Below are positions 44,192-54,398 of a stretch of 64,000 nucleotides of DNA, in pieces. The DNA is taken from NCBI RefSeq assembly GCF_009906855.1, contig NZ_CP047650.1:2108001-2172000 (forward strand), written 5' to 3'. The notes beneath the pieces were generated by a model, which was not told the origin of the DNA, made no database searches, and was given only the letters and a program-made list of their open reading frames with translations. Every line of letters begins with the position of its first letter. The first letter of the stretch is position 1. The DNA is from Xylophilus rhododendri (GTDB lineage: Bacteria > Pseudomonadota > Gammaproteobacteria > Burkholderiales > Burkholderiaceae_C). Made by a program: the position numbers and the translations under genes.

Positions 44192-44247
44192 TTGTTCACA
44201 CAAAGCCTGTTCGGCGATGGCGCAGGGGATTGCGTAAAAACAGAACA
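44192..44247. promoter_or_regulatory. Candidate upstream activator repeats for the AcoR-type regulator
   Basis: TGTTC occurs at 44193-44197 and 44208-44212 (15 bp apart) and inverted as GAACA at 44243-44247, the last inside AAAC-AGAACA-GTTT. They lie about 65-120 bp before the sigma54 promoter, the usual distance for enhancer-binding proteins. Repeats are visible; binding is inference. Confidence 0.35.
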
Positions 44248-44309
44248 GTTTGCACCCACTTTCTCTCTCGCTTCGCTCAGGCCTCCGGGGCACGGGCCGG
44301 ATTCAGCAG

Positions 44310-44327
44310 CTGGTACGGCTTTTGCCC
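44310..44327 (+). promoter_or_regulatory. Sigma54 (-24/-12) promoter of the DUF779 gene
   Basis: TGGTACG at 44311-44317, four bases, then TTGC at 44322-44325; the invariant GG and GC are exactly ten bases apart, as in TGGCACG-N4-TTGCW. It lies about 40 bp before the ATG. A sigma54-dependent activator gene is adjacent. Confidence 0.8.
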
Positions 44328-44367
44328 ATGGGCCAGCCGGCAAGCTTTTCAACCGAAACGGAATCCC

Positions 44368-44825
44368 ATGAACATCGCTCCGAGCAGCCCTTCCGTCCAC
44401 CATCCCCGCCGGTCCAGCGCGGCGCGCCTGCTTCCCTGGAGCGAGCGCATCCTGGCCACGGCGAACGCGCGTGCGCTGATCGCCCGGCTGCATGCGGAAC
44501 ACGGCCCCTTGATGTTCCACCAGGCCGGCGCTGGCGCCGGTGCGGAACCCAGCCTGCCGCTGTGTTTCGTGCAGGGCGACTTTCCCCTGGTCGAGATGGA
44601 TGTGCTGCTGGGCGATATCGGCGGCACGCCCTTCTATGTCAGCCACGGCCAGTACCGCGCGCTCGAGCATTCGCAGCTGCGGCTGGATGCGACCGAGGGG
44701 CTGGCCGGGGTGTTCTCGCTGGAGCGCTCGACCGGCATGCGGTTTTCCACCACGGTCAGGCCGCTGCTGCGTCCCGTGGCGCGGCGGACCGCGGCCACGT
44801 CGGCCGCGCGGCCGGACATGCGCGG

Positions 44826-44829
<4 letters not shown>
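44368..44829 (+). CDS. DUF779 family protein
   Basis: 153 residues. The DUF779 core reads LIARLHAEHGPLMFHQAG, PLCFVQGDFPLVEMDVLLGD, GGTPFYVSHGQYRALEHSQL and LERSTGMRFSTTVRPLL. These proteins are usually encoded beside alcohol or aldehyde dehydrogenases controlled by AcoR; the biochemical role is unknown. Here a sigma54 promoter lies upstream and acoR is convergent with a four-base overlap, but no dehydrogenase gene is adjacent. Confidence 0.88.
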
Positions 44830-46832
<2,003 letters not shown>

Positions 46833-46939
46833 GAGATTCGGAGGTCAAAACGATCTCCGAAGTTAGCATTTGCCAACCCAAATATCCAGGTGAAATCGCG
46901 CTGGCGGCGGCATGCCCGCCGGCAGGCGCGATGGGGGCC

Positions 46940-48508
46940 TCAGTGGCGGAAGTGACGCACGCCGGAGAACACCATGGCCACGCCGCGCTCGTCGGCCGCC
47001 GCGATCACTTCCGGGTCACGCATGCTGCCGCCCGGCTGGATGACGCAGCTGGCGCCGGCATCGACCACCACGTCCAGGCCGTCGCGGAAGGGGAAGAAGG
47101 CATCGCTGGCCACCGCCGTGCCGGCCAGGCTCAGCTTGGCATGCTCGGCCTTGATGCTGGCGATGCGGGCCGAGTCGAGCCGGCTCATCTGGCCGGCGCC
47201 CACGCCCATGGTCATGCCGTCCTTGCAGAAGACGATGGCATTGCTCTTGACGTACTTGGCGACCTTCCAGGCGAAGAGCAGGTCCTGCAGTTGCTGCGGC
47301 GTGGGCTGCACCTTGGTGACGACCTTGAGTTCGGCCAGGGTCAGCTCGCGGTTGTCGGCGGTCTGCAGCAAGAGGCCCGAGCCGATGCGCTTGACGTCCA
47401 TGGCGTTGCGGCCCTGGGCCCAGGCGGTGTCGCCGCCCGGCGGCAGGGCGATCTCCAGCAGGCGCACATTGGCCTTGGCCTTGAAGATCTCCAGCGCCTC
47501 GGCCGAGAAGCCGGGCGCCATCAGCACTTCGACGAACTGCCTGGAAACCGCCTGCGCCGCCGCCGCATCCACCGGCTGGTTGAAGGCGATGATGCCGCCG
47601 AAGGCCGAGGTCGGATCGGTCTGGAAGGCCTTGGAATAGGCTTCCAGCGCATCGCGTCCCACGGCCACGCCGCAGGGGTTGGCGTGCTTGACGATGACGC
47701 AGGCGGGCAGCTCGAAGCTCTTGACGCATTCCCAGGCGGCATCGGCATCGGCGATGTTGTTGTAGCTGAGTTCCTTGCCCTGCAGCTGCTTGGCGGTGAC
47801 CAGCGAGCCGGGCGCCGGGTACAGGTCGCGGTAGAAGGCGGCCTGCTGGTGCGGGTTCTCGCCGTAGCGCAGGTCCTGCAGCTTGATGAAACGGCCGTTG
47901 GACTGACCGGGGAACAAGGCGTGGCTGCCGTCTTCCTGGATCTGCGAGAGGTAGTCGCTGATCGCGCCGTCGTACTGGCTGATGCGGTTAAAGGCGGCCA
48001 CCGACAGGGCGAAGCGGGTCTTTTTCGACAGCTCGCCGGCCTGCAGCTCGGCCAGCACCTCGGCGTATTGCGAGGCGTCGGTCAGCACGCCGACATCCTT
48101 CCAGTTCTTGGCGGCGCTGCGCACCATGGCCGGGCCGCCGATGTCGATGTTCTCGATGGCGTCTTCCAGCGTGCAGCCGGGGCGGGCCACGGTGGCTTCG
48201 AAGGGATAGAGGTTGACCACCAGCAGGTCGATGGTCTCGATGCCGTGCTCGGCCAGTGCGGCCATGTGCTCGGGCAGGTCGCGCCGGGCCAGCAGGCCGC
48301 CGTGCACCTTGGGATGCAGGGTCTTGACGCGGCCGTCGAGCATCTCGGGGAAACCGGTGACTTCGGCCACTTCGGTGACGGGCAGGCCTTCCTTGGCCAG
48401 CAGCGCGGCGGTGCCGCCGGTGGAGAGCAGGCGGATGCCCAGGGCGTGCAGGCCACGGGCGAAGTCGACGATGCCGGTCTTGTCGGAAACGGAAAGCAGT
48501 GCGTTCAT
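46940..48508 (-). CDS. purH: Bifunctional AICAR formyltransferase / IMP cyclohydrolase
   Basis: 522 residues. N-terminal IMP cyclohydrolase domain ([40 protein letters not shown]) and C-terminal AICAR transformylase domain ([25 protein letters not shown]-like region, [20 protein letters not shown]). It catalyses the last two steps of purine synthesis. Start at [12 protein letters not shown]; an in-frame upstream TTG is possible. It lies 64 bp after fis in a dusB-fis-purH unit. Confidence 0.97.
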   Translation of the reverse strand: MNALLSVSDKTGIVDFARGLHALGIRLLSTGGTAALLAKEGLPVTEVAEVTGFPEMLDGRVKTLHPKVHGGLLARRDLPEHMAALAEHGIETIDLLVVNLYPFEATVARPGCTLEDAIENIDIGGPAMVRSAAKNWKDVGVLTDASQYAEVLAELQAGELSKKTRFALSVAAFNRISQYDGAISDYLSQIQEDGSHALFPGQSNGRFIKLQDLRYGENPHQQAAFYRDLYPAPGSLVTAKQLQGKELSYNNIADADAAWECVKSFELPACVIVKHANPCGVAVGRDALEAYSKAFQTDPTSAFGGIIAFNQPVDAAAAQAVSRQFVEVLMAPGFSAEALEIFKAKANVRLLEIALPPGGDTAWAQGRNAMDVKRIGSGLLLQTADNRELTLAELKVVTKVQPTPQQLQDLLFAWKVAKYVKSNAIVFCKDGMTMGVGAGQMSRLDSARIASIKAEHAKLSLAGTAVASDAFFPFRDGLDVVVDAGASCVIQPGGSMRDPEVIAAADERGVAMVFSGVRHFRH

Positions 48509-48572
48509 GGGGCGGAGGTGTTCAGGCAAGGAGGCGCGTGGGGTGCGGCGGCACGAGGCCTGCCGCGCGGAT

Positions 48573-48809
48573 TCATTTCAGGAGCTTGTGCTCCACCAGC
48601 TTCTTGCGAAGCGTGTTGCGGTTCAGGCCCAGCCAGTCGGCGGCGCGCGACTGGTTCTGCTCGGCCTCGGCCATGACGACTTCCAGCAGGGGCCGCTCCA
48701 TCACCTGGATCAGCATGTTGTACATGCCGTGGGGCTGTTCTCCGCCCAGGTCGCGGAAATAGCCTTCCAGGCTGTCGCGTATGCAGGTTTCGATCATTTG
48801 TTTGCTCAT
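48573..48809 (-). CDS. fis: Fis-family nucleoid/DNA-binding protein
   Basis: 78 residues, shorter than the 98-residue E. coli Fis but normal for betaproteobacteria. The C-terminal helix-turn-helix [20 protein letters not shown] is clear; the N-terminal dimerisation region begins [20 protein letters not shown]. Encoded directly after dusB, the classical dusB-fis arrangement. Confidence 0.95.
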   Translation of the reverse strand: MSKQMIETCIRDSLEGYFRDLGGEQPHGMYNMLIQVMERPLLEVVMAEAEQNQSRAADWLGLNRNTLRKKLVEHKLLK

Positions 48810-48871
48810 GCTCTTCTCTCTACTCAACTCTTTTTTTCTTGCAACGGATGGGCCGGGCTGCCGGCCTCGCG

Positions 48872-49927
48872 TCAGCCGCAGGCGTCCTGGGCGTGCCCGT
48901 CTTCCTCGCATTCGGGCGCAGGCGCGGCTTTCACCGGAAGGCGATCCGAGCGCGTTCCGAGTTCGTCGAAATAGTCGGCGACAGCCTGCCACTGCACGCG
49001 GCAGTCGGCTATGCCGTTCATACGCTTGCGAAATTCCTCGCCGCCGGGCAGGCCGTGGACGTACCAGCCGATGTGCTTGCGTGCGCTGCGCACGCCGGTG
49101 CTTTCGCCGTACAGAAGATAGTGTTCGTCCAGGTGGTCCAGCAGCAGGCGGCGCACTTCGGCCACCAGCGGCTGCGCGAGATGCTCGCCGGTCGCCAGGA
49201 AATGGGCGATCTCGCGGAAGATCCAGGGCCGGCCCTGGGCCGCGCGGCCGATCATGACGGCGTCGCAGCCGGTGGCGGCGAAGACATCGCGTGCACGCTC
49301 GGGGCTGCTGATGTCGCCGTTGGCGACCACCGGTATCCGCACCGCGGCTTTCACCGCGGCGATGGTTTCGTATTCGGCTTCGCCCCGGTAGCCCTGCTCG
49401 CGGGTGCGGCCGTGCACCGTCAGCATCTGGATGCCGGCCGACTCGGCGGCGCGGGCGATGGAGACGGCGTTGCGGTGGGCCTGGTCCCAGCCGGTGCGCA
49501 TCTTCAGCGTCACCGGCACGCCATGCGGCGCGGCGGCGGCCACCACGGCCTCGACGATGGACAGCGCCAGCGGCTCGTCCTGCATCAGCGCCGAACCGGC
49601 CCACTTGTTGCAGACCTTCTTGGCCGGGCAGCCCATGTTGATGTCGATGACCTGGGCGCCGCGTTCGATGTTGTAGGCCGCGGCCTCGGCCATCATGGCC
49701 GCGTCGGTGCCGGCGATCTGCACCGCGATCGGCGTGGTTTCACCGCGATGGTCGGCCCGGCGCGAGGTCTTCAGGCTGTTCCACAGATCGCGGCGGGAGG
49801 TGACCATCTCGCTGACCGCGTAACCGGCGCCCAGGTTCTTGCACAGCTGCCGGAACGGCCTGTCCGTCACACCGGCCATGGGGGCGGCGAACAAGCGATT
49901 GGCAAGCGCAATGGGGCCGATCTGCAT
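48872..49927 (-). CDS. dusB: tRNA-dihydrouridine synthase B
   Basis: 351 residues, FMN-dependent; reduces specific uridines in the tRNA D-loop. Opens MQIGPIALANRLFAAPMAGV with the Dus motif DRPFRQLCKNLGAGYAVSEM; active-site Cys in INMGCPAKKVCNKWAGSALM, then VTLKMRTGWD and VNG-like VVANGDISSPE, followed by MIGRAAQGRPWIF. A longer upstream frame is not conserved. First gene of dusB-fis-purH. Confidence 0.96.
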   Translation of the reverse strand: MQIGPIALANRLFAAPMAGVTDRPFRQLCKNLGAGYAVSEMVTSRRDLWNSLKTSRRADHRGETTPIAVQIAGTDAAMMAEAAAYNIERGAQVIDINMGCPAKKVCNKWAGSALMQDEPLALSIVEAVVAAAAPHGVPVTLKMRTGWDQAHRNAVSIARAAESAGIQMLTVHGRTREQGYRGEAEYETIAAVKAAVRIPVVANGDISSPERARDVFAATGCDAVMIGRAAQGRPWIFREIAHFLATGEHLAQPLVAEVRRLLLDHLDEHYLLYGESTGVRSARKHIGWYVHGLPGGEEFRKRMNGIADCRVQWQAVADYFDELGTRSDRLPVKAAPAPECEEDGHAQDACG

Positions 49928-50062
49928 GGCAAGAGGTGGGATGGAGGCGGGGGTGGGGAGAAAGACGTTCGCAAAAGCGAAGGGCGTGATTCTAGCTGCC
50001 CAAAACTTCAGCACCGGAAATGCGTTACAGCGCCGCAACGGCCGCTGCGATACTCGCTCCAC

Positions 50063-50533
50063 ATGCAATCCTGGCTTGACACATTCCTGCAGTTATTGGC
50101 TCTGCCCCAGTACGGGCTGAGCACCCTCTTCATCGCGTCCTTCATTTCGGCGACCCTGCTGCCGATCGGCTCCGAGCCCTTTCTCTTCGGCCTGCTCAAG
50201 CTCAATCCGGACATGTTCTGGCCCGCCATCCTCGTGGCCACGGCCGGCAACACCCTGGGCGGCGCCTTCGACTGGTGGCTGGGCTACGGCGCGCACAAGG
50301 TGGCGGACCGGTACAGCCACTCCAAGCATCACACCCGGGTGATCGAATGGCTGGAACGCCTGGGCCCCAAGGCTTGCCTGCTGAGCTGGCTACCGCTGGT
50401 GGGCGACCCGCTGTGCGCCGTGGCGGGCTGGCTGCGCCTGCCGTTCTGGCCCTGCCTGTTCTACATGCTGACCGGCAAGTTCCTGCGCTACCTGGCCATG
50501 ACGGCGGTGCTGGTGCACTTCTTCGCCGATTGA
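50063..50533 (+). CDS. yqaA: YqaA family (DedA/SNARE-associated-like) membrane protein
   Basis: 156 residues with four or five membrane helices. FISATLLPIGSEPFLFGLL and ATAGNTLGGAFDWWLGY carry the YqaA signatures, and SWLPLVGDPLCAVAGWLRLP the conserved re-entrant Gly-Asp-Pro segment of DedA-type proteins, which act in lipid flipping or envelope homeostasis. Divergent from dusB with a 135-bp gap. Confidence 0.88.
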   Translation: MQSWLDTFLQLLALPQYGLSTLFIASFISATLLPIGSEPFLFGLLKLNPDMFWPAILVATAGNTLGGAFDWWLGYGAHKVADRYSHSKHHTRVIEWLERLGPKACLLSWLPLVGDPLCAVAGWLRLPFWPCLFYMLTGKFLRYLAMTAVLVHFFAD

Positions 50534-50558
50534 TGCGGCGGCCGTGGCCCCGGAAAAC

Positions 50559-51380
50559 TCAGGGCGCGGCGGATGAGGTTTGCGCGACGGTCGAGTCGAA
50601 ACGCAGCGGACCGTACCAGGCGCGGGCCTGGGTGCGGGTGTTGTCGCTATCGGTCATCAGGGCGACGCCGGTGAGTTTGCCGGGCGCCTCGCCGAAGGCC
50701 CGCTCGAAATCGGCACGCACATCGCGCTGGTAGGCCGTCCACTGGCCCAGCCGGCCCGGACCGGACTCCACCACGATGGAGCGCACACGCGCGCTGCGCG
50801 GATGAACGATGACGGCACCCGGCGGCCGGTGGTTGCACCAGACGTACATCAGCGTTGCATAGGGCATTTCTTCGCCGGTGACGGCGCGGGCCAGTTCCGC
50901 CATGGCCGACTCGCGCACGGTGAAACGGCTGCGGTCCCCGTCGAAGGCCAGCACCACACGGGCGGGTGCATCGTCGGTCTCGCGCACGCCGAGGTCGGCG
51001 GTAGCGATCAGCGAGGACACCTTCCACGAGAACTGCATGTTGCCCAGCAATTCGGGGGCGACCTCCATGTGCGTGCGCAGCATGCTGGCGGAGGACTCCG
51101 AGGTAGCCCGCACCGCCACCCGGCCGTCGTCGCGCACGTAGTCGTAGCGGGTTTCCTGCTTGCCCGGCAGCGGGTAATGCTCCCAGCGGGGCACCTGCCG
51201 CATCTGCCCGGCGACATCACCGAGCGAGCGGCTCCAGCTGCGTTCTTCCGCGCTGGCCGGTGCCGCCGCGGCGACCGGGTCACCACCATCGCGGCCGGAA
51301 CGGTCCGTGGCACAAGCACCCAGCACGAGGGGAATCAGGGCAAGCGCCAAACGCGGCAAGGCATGGACAGGCAAGGGCAT
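50559..51380 (-). CDS. DUF3047 lipoprotein
   Basis: 273 residues. Signal peptide with lipobox VLGAC at about 18-22, then a beta-rich DUF3047 domain: LRTHMEVAPELLGNMQFSWK, ARVVLAFDGDRSRF, LMYVWCNHRPPGAVIVHPRS, RSIVVESG and GVALMTDSDNTRTQARAWYG. The DUF3047 family is of unknown function and may bind carbohydrates. A longer upstream frame is not family-like. It lies between yqaA (convergent) and the porin terminator. Confidence 0.85.
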   Translation of the reverse strand: MPLPVHALPRLALALIPLVLGACATDRSGRDGGDPVAAAAPASAEERSWSRSLGDVAGQMRQVPRWEHYPLPGKQETRYDYVRDDGRVAVRATSESSASMLRTHMEVAPELLGNMQFSWKVSSLIATADLGVRETDDAPARVVLAFDGDRSRFTVRESAMAELARAVTGEEMPYATLMYVWCNHRPPGAVIVHPRSARVRSIVVESGPGRLGQWTAYQRDVRADFERAFGEAPGKLTGVALMTDSDNTRTQARAWYGPLRFDSTVAQTSSAAP

Positions 51381-51472
51381 GGAGGCGCAGCTTAAGCCTT
51401 TCCATCTGCAATCGGAATGAACCGGATGATTCGTATGGGGTATTCGATGGCCCTGAACTGCGGCGCCCATAA

Positions 51473-51504
51473 AAAAAGCCCCCGGCTTGCGCCAGGGGCT
51501 TTTT
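51473..51504 (-). terminator. Rho-independent terminator of the porin gene
   Basis: AAAAAGCCCC pairs with GGGGCTTTTT around an inner GGC-TTGC-GCC hairpin. It lies about 40 bp after the porin stop; the symmetric A and T runs mean it could also act on rightward transcripts. Confidence 0.9.
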
Positions 51505-51543
51505 GACTTCTGTCTGCATGCTGGCTCGAGGCCAGCTTGCAAA

Positions 51544-52680
51544 TTAGAAGGAGTGCTTCACGCCGACAGCGAAAGCGGTGACGTCGCCGCCAACGGTCGG
51601 GGCGCCAGCAGCCAGGCCGCCCACGCCGCCGTTCAGGCCGAATTGGCCGCCGTTCTTGTTGGTCAGGCGAGCCAGGTCAGCGTACAGAGCGGTGCGCTTG
51701 GACAGGTTGTACACGTAGCCGACAGAGTACTTGTTGGCATCAACGTTGTTGCCCTTGGTGTCGTAGCGGCTGACTTGCACGCGCAGAACGCCAGCACCCA
51801 GGGGAGCGGTAGCGCCCAGAGCGTAGGTGTTCAGCTTGTAGTCGGCGATCGTTGCACGGCCGTCGATCTTGTCTTGCTGGATGAAGACCATGGGCTTGAC
51901 CACGCCGAAGTCGTAAGAAGCGCCGATGTTGGCGATCTTGTAGTCTTCTGCGTAGAAGGTGGTGCCGACGGTACGGACGGCGTCAGCGAACTGGCCGTAC
52001 GAAGCGGACACGTCCAGGGGGCCGTTTGCGTAGCCCAGACGGCCACCCATGTAGTTGCCGGTCTTGTCGGTGATGGCGTTGGCAGCCGAGGTGCTCAGGC
52101 CGTTGGCCAGGGTCACAGCGGTCTGGGTGGAAGCGCGCTCGCCGAAGGCGTATTGCACGTTACCGTAGAAGCCGCCCAGGTTCGAAGGCAGGAAGTACGA
52201 CACGGCGTTGCTCACGCGGGTCGTGCCGTTCAGGCCGGTCACGCCAGCGCCAGCAGCGCCGAACTGTTCGATCTGTTCGAAGCCACGCTGGCCGGACACG
52301 TCGTACGAGATCGACGGCAGGTAGGTAGCAGCGAAGTCACGGCCCAGGCGGATTTCACCGAAGGTGCCCGACAGGCTGATGGTCGAACGACGTTGGAAGT
52401 CGTAGCCGGTGGTTTGCGAAGCGCCACCGCCGACGTCGTTGTTCAGAGCGCCTTCCAGCCAGAAGCTGGCAGCCAGGCCGCCACCGAGGTCTTCGGTGCC
52501 GCGGAAGCCCAGACGAGCGGTGGAGTTGCCGCCGGTCAGCAGGCCGGTCACGTGACCAGCGCCGTCAGCCTTGATGTAGCCAACGCCAGCATCAACGATA
52601 CCGAACAGGGTGACCGAAGATTGGGCCATTGCGGCGCCGGAAGCAGCCAGCACAGCCAGGGCGATCAGAGATTTTTTCAT
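51544..52680 (-). CDS. Gram-negative trimeric porin (Omp32-like)
   Basis: 378 residues. Signal peptide MKKSLIALAVLAASGAAMA cleaved before QSSVTLFGIVDAGVGY, the standard opening of betaproteobacterial porins. Strand motifs: STARLGFRGTEDLGGGLAAS, FWLEGALNNDVGG, RRSTISLSGTFGEIRLGRDF; C-terminal Phe (VGVKHSF) recognised by the Bam complex. GGAGA lies seven bases before the ATG. GC is lower and codon use more biased than in neighbours, consistent with very high expression. Confidence 0.96.
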   Translation of the reverse strand: MKKSLIALAVLAASGAAMAQSSVTLFGIVDAGVGYIKADGAGHVTGLLTGGNSTARLGFRGTEDLGGGLAASFWLEGALNNDVGGGASQTTGYDFQRRSTISLSGTFGEIRLGRDFAATYLPSISYDVSGQRGFEQIEQFGAAGAGVTGLNGTTRVSNAVSYFLPSNLGGFYGNVQYAFGERASTQTAVTLANGLSTSAANAITDKTGNYMGGRLGYANGPLDVSASYGQFADAVRTVGTTFYAEDYKIANIGASYDFGVVKPMVFIQQDKIDGRATIADYKLNTYALGATAPLGAGVLRVQVSRYDTKGNNVDANKYSVGYVYNLSKRTALYADLARLTNKNGGQFGLNGGVGGLAAGAPTVGGDVTAFAVGVKHSF

Positions 52681-53058
52681 TGCGAGTTCTCCAAGGTTAA
52701 ACAGAGGGCGCCGGATCGAAAGAAACACTCGTGCACTGTGTCGCACATCCCTGTTCCCACCGGTTCCCCGGGCCAACCTCCTCTTCGGAAGTTGGACGTA
52801 TTCGACCAGACGCGTCCTTGGGGCGCAAAGGATTTATGGGCGCAGAGGACCACAATTCGGGGTTTCGTTGCATCACAACAACGAATAAATCCGACGATGG
52901 CTGCGCACTGACAACAACGTCGGAGAGGTCCTACATGCACACCCCGAGCCCGACCCCAGCTGTAGTTGGTCCGGGACCACAATCCAATGGCGGCATGTTG
53001 CCATCCGCCACCGAAAGCGGCGCTCGCAGCTGCTGCGATACGAAAGGGAAAAACTCAA
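52681..53058. promoter_or_regulatory. 378-bp divergent gap between porin and coq7, with an inverted repeat
   Basis: Comparatively AT-rich. It contains TTCGTTG-N8-CAACGAA at 52864-52885, a perfect 7-bp-arm inverted repeat about 185 bp before the porin start, a possible operator or leader hairpin. I found no confident -35/-10 pair and no open frame with a good ribosome-binding site, so the remainder is probably promoter and leader sequence for the divergent genes. Confidence 0.4.
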
Positions 53059-53682
53059 ATGGAAAAACTCCTGCAGACCGCCGACGCAGCCCTGCGCACG
53101 CTTTTTGCCGAGCATCGCGCCGCGCGTCCGCTGCCTTCGGCCAGCCCCGACACGCCGTCAGCGGAACTGTCCGCCGACGAAAAAAGGCTGTCGGCTGCGT
53201 ACATGCGCGTCAACCATGTCGGCGAAATCTGCGCACAGGCGCTCTATACCGCTCAGGCGGCCAGCACGAACAACCGTGAATTGCGCGCGCAGTTCGAAGC
53301 TGCCGCGCGTGAGGAAACCGACCATCTGGCCTGGACACGCCAGCGCCTGGATGCCCTGGGCTCGCGCCCCAGCCTGCTCAATCCGCTCTGGTATGCAGGC
53401 GCATTCGCCCTGGGGCTGGTGGCCGGCAGGATCGGCGACCGGGTCAGCCTGGGCTTCGTGGCCGAGACCGAAGACCAGGTCAGCGAGCATCTCGGCAGCC
53501 ACCTGAGCCGGCTGCCGGCCGGTGACGGCGCTTCACGCGCCATCGTCGCGCAGATGAAGATCGATGAAGAAGAGCATGCGGACGCCGCCCGCCATGCAGG
53601 AGCCGTCGAGCTGCCGGCGCCGGTCAAGGCGCTGATGCGCGGTGCCGCCCGTGTCATGACGACGACGGCGCATTACATCTGA
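53059..53682 (+). CDS. coq7: Coq7-type 3-demethoxyubiquinol 3-hydroxylase
   Basis: 207 residues; di-iron monooxygenase that hydroxylates 2-polyprenyl-3-methyl-6-methoxy-benzoquinol in ubiquinone synthesis. Di-iron ligands are seen in [38 protein letters not shown] and [14 protein letters not shown]. Start at [20 protein letters not shown] with an AAAGGGA ribosome site upstream; an in-frame upstream ATG would add an unrelated tail. Divergent from the porin. Confidence 0.93.
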   Translation: MEKLLQTADAALRTLFAEHRAARPLPSASPDTPSAELSADEKRLSAAYMRVNHVGEICAQALYTAQAASTNNRELRAQFEAAAREETDHLAWTRQRLDALGSRPSLLNPLWYAGAFALGLVAGRIGDRVSLGFVAETEDQVSEHLGSHLSRLPAGDGASRAIVAQMKIDEEEHADAARHAGAVELPAPVKALMRGAARVMTTTAHYI

Positions 53683-53690
53683 TCAGCGCC

Positions 53691-54143
53691 TCAGGCGACT
53701 TCGATCAGCTCGAAGCCCGTGGTGATCTCGGCCATCTGGCCCAGCATGATGCTGGCCGAGCAGTACTTCTCATGGCTGAGCGCGATCGCCCGCTCGACGG
53801 CCGAAGCCGGGATACCCTTGCCGGTCACCGTGAACTGCATGTGGATCTTGGTGAAGATCTTGGGATCGACCGCCGCACGTTCGCTGCTGAGGCGGACGGT
53901 ACAGCCGCGAACGTCGTGCCGGCCGCGCTTGAGGATCAGCACCACGTCATAGGCCGTGCAGCCGCCGGTGCCGGCCAGCAGCAGTTCCATCGGCCGCGGC
54001 GCCTGATTGCGGCCGCCGTTCTCCGGCCTCGCCTCGTCAGGCGCGCCATCCATGGCGACGACGTGGCCGCTGCCGGTCTCGGCGACGAAACCCATGGGCG
54101 AGCGGGTTCCCGCGCCGCCGGTCCAACTTACAGTGCATTCCAT
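53691..54143 (-). CDS. OsmC family peroxiredoxin-like protein
   Basis: 150 residues. The two catalytic cysteines are in LLAGTGGCTAYDVVLIL and HEKYCSASIMLGQMAE; an OsmC/YhfA-type fold with PMELLLAGTGG in between. It probably reduces organic hydroperoxides or detoxifies thiol-reactive compounds. Start at MECTVSWTGGAGTRSPMGFV. Convergent with coq7; the 255-bp gap upstream holds the RNA candidate before ilvA. Confidence 0.88.
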   Translation of the reverse strand: MECTVSWTGGAGTRSPMGFVAETGSGHVVAMDGAPDEARPENGGRNQAPRPMELLLAGTGGCTAYDVVLILKRGRHDVRGCTVRLSSERAAVDPKIFTKIHMQFTVTGKGIPASAVERAIALSHEKYCSASIMLGQMAEITTGFELIEVA

Positions 54144-54218
54144 TGCTCGGCTCTTTCTGTTTTCGATGTCTGCGGAGGCCATTGTCGCTTTTCGCACACA
54201 GATCCCGGAAGGGGGTTG

Positions 54219-54246
54219 TTGCAACGCAGCAAGAGGCCGCTATACT
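54219..54246 (+). promoter_or_regulatory. Promoter of the RNA/leader upstream of ilvA
   Basis: TTGCAA at 54219-54224 and TATACT at 54241-54246, 16 bp apart, form a good sigma70-type promoter; an alternative -35 (TTGTTG) has a 19-bp spacer. The predicted start is near 54253. Confidence 0.6.
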
Positions 54247-54252
54247 TCGATC

Positions 54253-54376
54253 CATCGCAGCGCCCATCGGGTTTTTCCCGAAACAGGTTTTTACCTAGGT
54301 CGCCGCACCAGTTGTCTCCTCCACCTCCTCCTTTGGTGGATTTAGCCCCGAGTCGCAAGACTCGGGGCTTTTTTCT
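54253..54376 (+). ncRNA. Structured RNA candidate with anti-Shine-Dalgarno hairpin, upstream of ilvA
   Basis: About 120 nt with four consecutive hairpins: UCGGG-UUUUU-CCCGA (54267-54281), AGGU-UUUU-ACCU (54285-54296), UCCACC-loop-GGUGGA (54320-54340) whose loop UCCUCCUUU is complementary to Shine-Dalgarno sequences, and an 11-pair GC-rich terminator with GCAA loop and U-run. It contains no start codon in the frame of the CU-rich run. It could be a trans-acting sRNA of the anti-SD type known from alphaproteobacterial CcsR/cuckoo RNAs, or a leader that attenuates ilvA. The 5' end is inferred from the promoter. Confidence 0.6.
54344..54374 (+). terminator. Rho-independent terminator just upstream of ilvA
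   Basis: AGCCCCGAGTC-GCAA-GACTCGGGGCT followed by a T-run: a perfect 11-bp stem with a GNRA tetraloop. It ends only 24 bp before the ilvA ATG, with no promoter in between, so ilvA must depend on readthrough or regulated antitermination, or on a start inside the leader. Confidence 0.9.
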
Positions 54377-54398
54377 TTGGCGCCTATGATCGCGCGCC

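Noticed and set aside
44150..44310. Cobalamin riboswitch or Fur box upstream of the TonB receptor
   Set aside because: No conserved B12 box or Fur-like inverted repeat could be recognised.
54253..54345. A Leu/Trp-rich leader peptide (ending LLHLLLWWI) before the ilvA terminator, suggesting classical ribosome-mediated attenuation
   Set aside because: The frame ends precisely at the terminator, but within the predicted transcript it has no ATG, GTG or TTG start and no ribosome-binding site. The CU-rich run is better explained by the hairpin loop.
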